From the NCBI GenBank assembly GCA_003427395.1, contig BFEA01001129.1, forward strand, positions 4,565 to 41,692: DNA of 37,128 nt. The letters run 5' to 3'. The notes under the pieces are model-generated. The model saw only the letters and a list, made by a program, of their open reading frames with translations, searched no databases and was not told the DNA's origin. A program made the position numbers and the translations under genes. Source of the stretch: Chara braunii. Its lineage: Eukaryota; Streptophyta; Charophyceae; Charales; Characeae. Position 1 is the first letter of the stretch. Each line of letters opens with the position of its first letter. Positions 30,355-37,128 of the stretch are shown here, one piece after another.

Positions 30355-31440
30355 CTAGGTCAGCGTCGTCAAGGCACTTGTCCTCGTCCACATAATGTTG
30401 ATGCATTCATCAATGCCCCGAGGGCTTTTTTTGCCTTTCGCGCGATCTCCCGTGATCACCGAAAGGACGACACGTTTCCACTCCGTCAGGAAATGTTGGT
30501 CGTTGATGAGGGTCGCCGTTCTCTTGATGTTGTTGTCGTGCTGACACCCGAGAAACCGAGGGCACTTGTTGACGTACGTGGAGTCCGTGAAGAATTTCCT
30601 GCTCTCGTTCCAAAGCTTGTCGTCGAGACCTTTGTCCTTGAACTCTTCGAACAGTTGCTTCTTGGACCTGAAGAACGTGGAGTTGGCATTCCACTTCCGC
30701 TTATCCATTTCCTCGTACTCAAACTCCATGTAGTTCCACAGCCTCAGCATAATCCGGTCCATTTTTATTATGTCGACCATCTCCTTGACACTGAACTTCC
30801 CCTGCTCGGCCAACTTCTTGCTACTCGTTTGAACCCACACGACGTTAAGGTTCAAGACGCCGTGTTGTCTTTTCTTCTCGCGGTCCGTCAAGTCCACCAA
30901 TTCCTTCCAGCAGTGGACATCCGGCTTAGGAACTTGGACGTAGAAAGTTTTCTCCTCCGCGCCTTTCTTTGGCTTCCCCTTGCCCTTTTTCAACGACGGG
31001 TCGTCCACCTTCACGTACCAGACGTGTTTCTTCAGCTCCTGGCTGTCACTCACAGTGGAGAGTCCTGGCTTGGCCACCTCCTCATGGGTGGGCGGCTTTT
31101 CAGTCCAACGTCGGCCGTCGGAAGCAAGGAGTTTCCCTTTCGACCACTCCTCATAGAACTTATCTCCCAAAGTGAAGACGGAGTCATCTGCCATGGCCAG
31201 CGGGAGGTAGTATCGAAGTTTCTCAGCCCATTCCTTTCTTTTCTTTTCTTCCGTTAACAGGTTCCACAAAGGCGTGTACGGTGTCTTCTTCATAGCCAAC
31301 GCCATGAACTGCACCCACTTTCGCACCTCGTCCTTTTTTTGCGACGCATTGCCGAGTACCACACGCGGTTTGCCCTTAATTTTCCAGATATTGCGAATGT
31401 CCCGCATAGACAAAACCTGCAAGCGCAAGGATTCTTCTTG
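30355..31440 (-). CDS. Long helical segment of the same gene
   Basis: The frame runs about 360 codons from R-L-Q-V-L-S-M-R-D-I-R-N-I-W-K to TAG 30355. It includes W-N-L-L-T-E-E-K-K-R-K-E-W-A-E-K-L-R-Y-Y-L-P-L-A, a lysine-rich loop (K-K-G-K-G-K-P-K-K-G, about residue 150), F-Y-V-Q-V-P-K-P-D-V-H-C-W-K-E-L-V-D-L-T-D-R-E-K-K-R, and C-P-R-F-L-G-C-Q-H-D. No nuclease or polymerase signature was recognised. A one-base deletion near 31434-31440 separates it from the ParB-like segment, because K-D-K-K-N-P in the first frame is followed directly by L-R-L-Q-V-L in the second. Amino-acid composition and conservation-like patterning indicate a genuine coding past. Confidence 0.55.
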   Translation of the reverse strand, partial: QEESLRLQVLSMRDIRNIWKIKGKPRVVLGNASQKKDEVRKWVQFMALAMKKTPYTPLWNLLTEEKKRKEWAEKLRYYLPLAMADDSVFTLGDKFYEEWSKGKLLASDGRRWTEKPPTHEEVAKPGLSTVSDSQELKKHVWYVKVDDPSLKKGKGKPKKGAEEKTFYVQVPKPDVHCWKELVDLTDREKKRQHGVLNLNVVWVQTSSKKLAEQGKFSVKEMVDIIKMDRIMLRLWNYMEFEYEEMDKRKWNANSTFFRSKKQLFEEFKDKGLDDKLWNESRKFFTDSTYVNKCPRFLGCQHDNNIKRTATLINDQHFLTEWKRVVLSVITGDRAKGKKSPRGIDECINIMWTRTSALTTLT

Positions 31441-31814
31441 TCTTTCATGTTGTCTTCGCAGCTGACATGGGCATAGCCGTCGAACTTGTCGTCAAGGAAG
31501 CAGATCGGTCTGAACGGCCATTTAAAGAAGTTGTAGTACTCAAACACGGGATGGTTTTTCACCTTCATCGCCGCCCTCGCGTTATGCTGTCCACACACAT
31601 GATAATACCAGTATTTCTCCGGCTGTGAGCTGTCGAAGTCAGCAGGCAGCGCGCGCACAGCAGGCTCGCCGTTCTCTGGAGGCACGACGATCGGAGCGAG
31701 AACGAAAATGGGCTTCGTGTATCTCATGTCTTTACGTTCGTAGCAATCGATCATAGCCGAGGCGATGGTATCAACGAGGAACTCGTCCAAGGATCGGTGG
31801 TTGTACGCGTCTTC
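31441..31814 (-). pseudogene. ParB-like box segment
   Basis: This follows TAG 31815 in the same frame: E-D-A-Y-N-H-R-S-L-D-E-F-L-V-D-T-I-A, R-Y-T-K-P-I-F-V-L-A-P-I-V-V-P-P-E, then W-Y-Y-H-V-C-G-Q-H-N-A-R-A-A-M-K-V. The last motif is equivalent to the G-x-H/R-R-x-x-A-A box of ParB/sulfiredoxin-like domains, and the upstream H-I-H-P-E-R-I and S-L-D-E-F-L-V-D elements fit the preceding strand and helix. The stop at 31815 falls inside this domain, between its first strand and helix, which argues that it is a mutation and not a true end. DNA binding or nuclease activity is inferred from the family only. Confidence 0.5.
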
Positions 31815-32483
31815 CTAGTCTGGAATAGCTAATATTCTTTCGGGATGGATGTGCAACACGACGTCCTTCTGCACCCCTGTCTGCATCTCGAGGAAGAACG
31901 CATTGTCGAGGTTGAAGGCGTTGAGGTTAGTGTCCACGTCGTCATCTCCCTCCCCACTGTCGCCCTCATCTGCTTTCTTCCCCCTCGATGATTTCGACTG
32001 TTTCCCGGAAGACTCACCGGTTCTTCGCTGTGTCGATGAGTCTTTTGGCGTTTCATCCCCACCTCCAACCCTTTTCCTCTTCTCAACGGAACCGCCTTCT
32101 CGTGTTGTTGGCGTCCGAGCAATCCCTCGTACCTTTCTCTGCCTTTTCAGAGCACCTACTCCCTCTCGCTTTTCCTCATCCGGCAAGTCGCGCTTTCCTC
32201 GCGACTGAGTCTTTTTAACCGATCTCTCACGGAACAACCCCTGCGCGGACACCTCCTCCTCACCGGCGATGTTCCCACTTGCTTCTCGTTCCAGGCTCAA
32301 CTCCGTATGCAGTTGCGCAGGCGCAGGTCGGGCCCGGCGAGTCGTCTCATCTGACCCACACACCTCTCGAACCTGCGGACCACCCGCGCGATCTCCAGAC
32401 GAAACCTCGGCCACCTGCATGCCACGAACGAACAAACCAATCCTTTCGACCAGACCACGAGGAGTCGTCGATTCTGAGCCCTG
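31815..32483 (-). pseudogene. Charged linker segment before the ParB-like box
   Basis: The frame continues from TGA 32484: Q-G-S-E-S-T-T-P-R-G-L-V-E-R-I-G, then a Lys/Arg/Glu/Ser-rich, low-hydrophobicity stretch of about 140 residues with nuclear-localisation-like clusters (A-L-K-R-Q-R-K-V-R, V-E-K-R-K-R-V). It ends with A-F-N-L-D-N-A-F-F-L-E-M-Q-T-G and H-I-H-P-E-R-I-L-A-I-P-D before TAG 31815. It is probably a disordered linker. Confidence 0.45.
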
Positions 32484-33230
32484 TCACAACCGTTCGCCAT
32501 CGCCGCCTCCACGTGGCGTCGACTCCCCAAGTAAACCTTGGCGGCGAGATCCATGCAAGCCCGGTTTCGAAGGAGCACGTGGATGGTCGTCCTCCGAGTC
32601 GTCTGACATGCCCACCTCTTGATCAAGAGGCGTAGCTGGCAGTCCACCCTGACCTCCCATCCCCCTTCCAGAGCACTCTCCTCCTGCGAACCCAACAGGA
32701 CCACTGATTGATGTCCCAGGTCCGACGTCCACGACACTGACAGAGGTACCAGATCTCGCCCAGACCTCGAGGAAGTTTGTCACGTGAACGGCCTCGTCGT
32801 GCCCCGGCGCTAGCGGGACAAAGTACGACAAAGACATCGCACGCCGACCGTACCCGCCGAACATCCTCCCAGAAACCTTGCATCCTTTTACGATGTCGTC
32901 GACGGAACCATCACTTCTGTAATGCTTCTTCAACGTAAACTTGAAATTATATTCGCCAACGTCGACCCATTGGACGATGGACCCTGCGAGACGCGTTCTG
33001 TCGGCGCGAACTGCGAAGAACAAGAGCGGCCCGCATGGTGGTTGCAATGGGTTGGAGCCGTCCTGGCTCGCCCAGTCCAAATACCAGACACGTTTGCTGT
33101 AGTCGCACCACAAGTTTTGAGCCCATCGTTCTTCCTCCCCACCGCCACCTCCCCGNCTCGTTTCCCTTGCCGGCGACGACGTCGTCCCTCGACGCTCACC
33201 AGCGGAGCGGCTTCGTCCGTGTGTAGCCAT
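32484..33230 (-). pseudogene. N-terminal segment, Trp/Tyr-rich domain
   Basis: The start is taken at ATG 33230 (M-A-T-H-G-R-S-R-S-A-G-E-R-R-G), which follows a good acceptor (CCGTGTGTTTCAG) at about 33235. A frame open to 33302 is then intronic. After a Gly/Glu loop comes W-A-Q-N-L-W-C-D-Y-S-K-R-V-W-Y-L-D-W-A-S-Q, a beta-rich part (G-P-L-L-F-F-A-V-R-A-D, V-D-V-G-E-Y-N-F-K-F-T-L-K-K) and F-V-P-L-A-P-G-H. A glycine-rich tail ends at TGA 32484, possibly mutated from an Arg or Trp codon. The domain is not recognised. A degenerate second copy of the N-L-W-C-D-Y-S-K piece lies upstream at 34385-34460. Confidence 0.5.
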
Positions 33231-33234
33231 TCCC

Positions 33235-35080
33235 TGAAACACACGGAGGAAATGAACCCACATGCACTCAGAACAGTCAGCACGTCCCAACATCAACCAC
33301 AACCCACAGTACGTATTCTGTTATCGGTCACCCGGACCCCAAAACAACGAAGTTCAGTCATAGTTAGACGACAGTGGTCCCCACGTGTGCACGTTTCGGA
33401 TGAGTCCAAGGCATCGTGAGCCATCCTCGTCACAATGCTCTTAAGAGAACGAATGGTCAAAAACGAAGACCGCGGGATAGATCGGATACATCCGAAGCAG
33501 GCGCAGTCGAAAAACCGACGTCGCATAGGCACCTGCACCGGAAAAAGCAATACCTAGCAAGAAGGCACTAGAACGCTGACACGGCAGATGAAGATGAGCA
33601 CCCCTTGGTGATACGGTGTCATTCGAAGTCGACAAGCGGATTATAAAGTTCGCTGCTGTAGTTCGGATGCATCCGAGCTCCAAAGTGGTGTGGACCACCC
33701 CCTTGCGGCCCGGACCAAACCGAACTCGAGTTTTCTTGTCCTTCTGAGTCGGTAACGGTTGTGACTCGGATGCATCCGAATTCGAACAGCGCGGTCCAGA
33801 GACGGTCGTCCACAAGAGGGCACCATCTATAGCACGTGTTTTCGTCACCGACCTATGAGCATTGGGTTAACCCTATCCTGCCGGANGTTTGGTTCNGTTG
33901 AACCTGAACTCCGCAAATGTGGCTCAAATTAATCCGAGACAGGGACCGGCGGATGGACCCCACGGTGTGTTGACGCCCATCCAGTCGTCCAAGCTTCCGT
34001 TATTCCCCAACTTTCCTTGGGTCCACCCGAATTTCGCACGGTGTGTCTTCGTCCTTGAGCGTGTAAGACGGGTGTGGCTCGGATTTATCCGATTTCGACA
34101 GGGCCTGTCCCCATACGTGCGACCATGACAAGCTGCGCCGACACCGTGTGCTTTCGTCGTACAAGTTTGTCAGACCGTGCGATGTCGTCAATACCCTCTG
34201 CGCATGTTGTACATCCGAACAAGCCATCGGTGTGGTTCGGATTAATCCAACTTCGCCGAGGCGCTTTGGTTTGTTATCGCCCCACCACACACCGGACCTC
34301 CCCGCGATTGCCGTAGTGTGTCATTATAATCTGTGCGTCATCACGGGGGATGTCATCGTCCTCGTGAGTTCTAGTTGGTTGTTGCTCGCCCAATCCAAAC
34401 AACAGACATGTTTGCTGTAGTCGCAGCACAAGTTTCGAGCTCGTCGTTCTTCCACCCGAGCGTCACAATCTCGACTCGTTTTAGTTGCATGAATCCGAGG
34501 CATCGTTAACCTTCGTCATCAGACTGCCTCTCGTAGAGCGAATGGTCGAAGACGAAGACAGCGGGGGAGTTCGGACACATCCGAGCTGGGCAGAGTCGAA
34601 AGTTTGGCGTTGTGACTCTGATGCATCCGAATTAGCACAATGCGAGACAGAAATTGCCGACCACAAGAGGAGGCCATCGGCATGGCGTGTTTTCCTCAAT
34701 GACCTGTGAGCATAGGGTGGACCCTATCTTGTCGGAGGTGTGGTTCGGATTAATCCGAGACGGGGACCGGTGGATGGACGGCACNGTCTGTTGACANCGT
34801 NTGATTTNGTCGTTCACGTTTATCAGAANGTGNGACGTCGTAAATACCGTCTNAGCATGTGANAAATCCAAATTTGTCGTCGGTGTGGTTCGGATTAATC
34901 CGAACTTCGCCAAGGTGCCTCGGTTAGTGGTCGCCCCATGAGTTTTAGTGGGTTGTGGCTCGGATGCAACCGAAATTAACAAGGGTGGCTCGTATACGTT
35001 AGTTGTTGCGCCACCACAAGATGGTATGGACAGGGTGGGCTGTCGTCCTCCTGATTGGTCAGACATGTCACCGTCAACAA
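33235..35080. repeat. Degenerate duplicated region with a palindrome cluster, upstream of the long gene
   Basis: Two diverged copies of one sequence are present: about 33395-33500 plus 33760-34000 resembles 34480-34790. A piece at 34385-34460 copies the gene's 5' exon (33065-33175). Palindromes of the TCGGAT-NN-ATCCGA family lie at 33482, 33663, 33766, 33923, 34079, 34235, 34571, 34617, 34745, 34888 and 34960. The one at 34888-34905 is a perfect 18-base GTTCGGATTAATCCGAAC. The usual 5' context is GTGTGG-TCGGAT or TTGTG-CTCGGAT. Open frames in this stretch contain these repeats and are not accepted as genes. Confidence 0.75.
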
Positions 35081-35870
35081 TACCCTATGAGCATCTGATC
35101 GCTCCGTGTCCTGTTCTGTGTCCACGTCAGCGGAAGGGTTCCTCGCGGCGTTCGGTTGACGCGAGGTTTGATAAGGTTCAAAGATTTGAATTCATGTTCG
35201 CGTCCTGTGTCTTCGGATGTGTCGTAGCAGTCTTCGGATTACTGATCTGTGATTGCACTCAGGGGGGACCAACCTAAGATCGGTTGAGCGACTGTCCGCG
35301 ATACACGAAGATTGGAGAAAGGCAGAAAACACGCACAGACACGGAAGGGAGACTAAGATCGATAGAGCATGGGCAGCGAGAGAGCCTGTTTTTATTTCTC
35401 TGTCTCTCCATGTGCAGATCCTGCGGATGGTGTTGTCCATTTCAGAATTCGCAATGTGACCCAGTAACAAAACTGCACAAAAGAAATATAAGAAAAAATT
35501 ATTCGTGTCGGCGAAAGGAAGAGTGACGAAAAATGTGAAAGATTCGACGAATGTGGAGGACAATTTACAAATACAGAATCGAACGCCGAGTGAACTGCAC
35601 GACGCGACTTACGCGGGAAAACGAATAAACAAACGGAACGCAATAAAAATTAATTCAGCCAGAAGAAAGTCCATGTGCAATCCAGAAGAGACACGTTTCG
35701 TGAGAAACCATGTTCTAGTGCTCGACAAGATACGACTAAAATCCTTATATCGCAGTTCGTGAGAGAGACAACAAATTGACGACAAGCGAGTAACACTTCA
35801 AGAAAACATCTGAAGTGGCGACACAATCTCGAAGGGCGTGTCACAACATTCTCGGGCTACATTCGCGGGT
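35081..35870. other. No clear gene; one weak basic ORF
   Basis: A plus-strand frame at 35505-35762 encodes 85 residues rich in Lys, Arg and Asn (R-V-T-K-N-V-K-D-S-T-N-V-E-D; K-R-I-N-K-R-N-A-I-K-I-N). Its composition is compatible with coding, but it has no recognised motif or supporting context. Overlapping minus-strand frames are no better. Nothing else is supported. Confidence 0.25.
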
Positions 35871-35872
35871 CC

Positions 35873-36108
35873 CGTTTCGTTGGTGACCACTCGCTCCGAT
35901 CAGATGGCACACTCGCACGTCCACGTGTCAGCTACTGAACATGCGTGGCCACGCTGATGGATGTGGGGCTCAATTCGACAACATTCTATTATCGCATAGA
36001 GCACCGCATCCATCAGCGTGGCCACGCTTGTTCAGGACGTGACACGTGGACGTCTAAGTGTGTCGTCTGATCGGGGCGAGTGATCGCCAATGAAACGCAT
36101 GCATTCTT
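35873..36108. mobile_element. MITE-like foldback element, copy 1
   Basis: Arms of about 100 bases face each other around a 28-base centre (AATTCGACAACATTCTATTATCGCATAG). The left arm begins GTTGGTGACCACTCGCTCCGATCAGATG and ends GCGTGGCCACGCTGATGGATG. The right arm begins GCATCCATCAGCGTGGCCACGC and ends GATCGGGGCGAGTGATCGCCAATG. No coding capacity is present. The structure fits a non-autonomous foldback/MITE. A target-site duplication could not be fixed by eye. Confidence 0.65.
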
Positions 36109-36124
36109 GCTCCCGGAACTCCTT

Positions 36125-36225
36125 CATCTCGCCCTGATCAGATGACACACTCAAACGTCCACATGTCAAGTCCTGAACATGCGTGGCCACACTGATCGGG
36201 GCGAATGGTCGGGAATGGAACGAGA
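36125..36225. mobile_element. Half copy of the same foldback element
   Basis: CTCGCCCTGATCAGATGACACACTCAAACGTCCACATGTCAAG and GAACATGCGTGGCCACACTGATC match the left arm of copy 1. Then GGGGCGAATGGTCGGGAATGGAACG follows, as at the right-hand end of the full copies, so the middle of this copy is deleted. Confidence 0.55.
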
Positions 36226-36334
36226 TCCGCAAACGCACCCCGAGGTAAGTTCGGGAAAGAAACAGGCCAGCGCATAAGACGAACGAAATAGAGGCACTGA
36301 AAACAAACTAACGACGGGGACGAAGATGGTAGTT

Positions 36335-36530
36335 GAACACGACGACACACATGTCCACGGGTCAAGTCCTGATCATGTGTGACCATGCTGATGGGTGCGG
36401 GGTTCTATTCGATAACATTTTGTTGCCGCATAGAGCCCCGCATCCATCAGCGTGCCCACGCTTCTTCAGGACCCGCCACTTGGATGTGTGAGTGTGCCAT
36501 CTGATCGGGGCGAGTGGTCGCCAATGGAAC
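36335..36530. mobile_element. MITE-like foldback element, copy 2
   Basis: CGACACACATGTCCACGGGTCAAG … ATGCTGATGGGTGCGGGG, the centre TTCTATTCGATAACATTTTGTTGCCGCATAG, and CCCGCATCCATCAGCGTGCCCACGC … GATCGGGGCGAGTGGTCGCCAATGGAAC reproduce copy 1 with divergence. The left end is shortened. Confidence 0.6.

Positions 36531-37128
<598 letters not shown>

Larger units (their letters stand above)
25699..33234 (-). pseudogene. Long multi-exon gene: ParB-like + Rossmann-like + Ulp1 (C48), with stops and one frameshift
   Basis: Open stretches on the minus strand form one chain. From 33230 to about 31440 they share one frame, and after a single-base shift they share another from about 31440 to 26985. 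GT-AG introns at 26984-26780 and about 26473-26364, both phase 1, then join it to a C48 protease. In order the product has a Trp/Tyr-rich N-terminal region, a charged linker, a ParB-like box, a long helical part, a Rossmann-like region, a Pro/Gly-rich disordered tail, and Ulp1. In-frame stops lie at 32484 (TGA), 31815, 30355, 30049 and 27073 (TAG) and 27271 (TAA). One more TAA at 29914 may be intronic (GTGAGG donor at 29996, phase-matched AG at 29910). Read literally it cannot yield full-length protein, so I call it a recent pseudogene. Missed small introns, readthrough or assembly error are alternatives. The parts are described separately below. Confidence 0.55.

Noticed and set aside
34948-35277. 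109-codon plus-strand ORF with a hydrophobic end
   Set aside because: It begins inside the palindrome repeat and has no recognised motif. The hydrophobic tail is not enough to call a gene.

Overview
The window looks like nuclear DNA from a large, repeat-rich eukaryotic genome. Coding stretches are split by GT-AG introns, microsatellites (AG, GATA, GACA) are long, tandem repeats are nested in several layers, assembly gaps sit inside or beside repeats, and nothing resembles an operon. My best guess is a streptophyte green alga such as Chara. The reasons are a plant-like LINE zinc-knuckle end, a Ulp1/ParB-like gene family that I associate from memory with charophytes, and abundant (AG)n. This is inference; a chromerid or another protist is not excluded.

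Layout. 0-3 kb: a decayed LINE 3' end (minus strand) and short direct repeats. 3-12.4 kb: a repeat complex built from a ParB-like gene. It has one copy on each strand (about 3.0-4.0 kb minus, 8.9-9.95 kb plus), acidic/basic low-complexity blocks, a roughly 40-bp minisatellite derived from the gene itself, 460-bp tandem units, about 425-bp units, and two large foldbacks around a gap. 12.4-18.3 kb: a satellite of about 100-bp monomers with higher-order periodicity and covarying hairpin arms. 18.4-19.8 kb: a repeat carrying E2F-like sites, then a dimeric tandem repeat. 19.9-22.1 kb: a transposon-type gene with a GMDQSKT motif and one phase-consistent intron. 22.6-24.4 kb: an ORF for a charged, probably coiled-coil protein, then microsatellites and a duplicated 200-bp segment. 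25.7-33.2 kb (minus): a long, mostly one-frame gene carrying a ParB-like box, a Rossmann-like region and a spliced C-terminal Ulp1 (C48) protease, interrupted by stops and one frameshift. 33.2-35.1 kb: degenerate duplications upstream of that gene, dense in a short palindrome. 35.9-36.5 kb: MITE-like foldbacks. 36.6-37.1 kb: (AG)n.

Most notable: (i) about 18 copies of a palindrome, TCGGATNNATCCGA, upstream of and inside the ParB/Ulp1 gene, where they also encode recurring peptides; (ii) a second palindrome of the same design, TTTATAGNNCTATAAA; (iii) the apparent ParB-like + Rossmann-like + Ulp1 fusion, with several in-frame stops but almost no indels; (iv) satellite hairpins whose two arms change together. 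Whether these form one system, for example a ParB-like protein acting on parS-like palindromes, is speculation set out as a testable idea.
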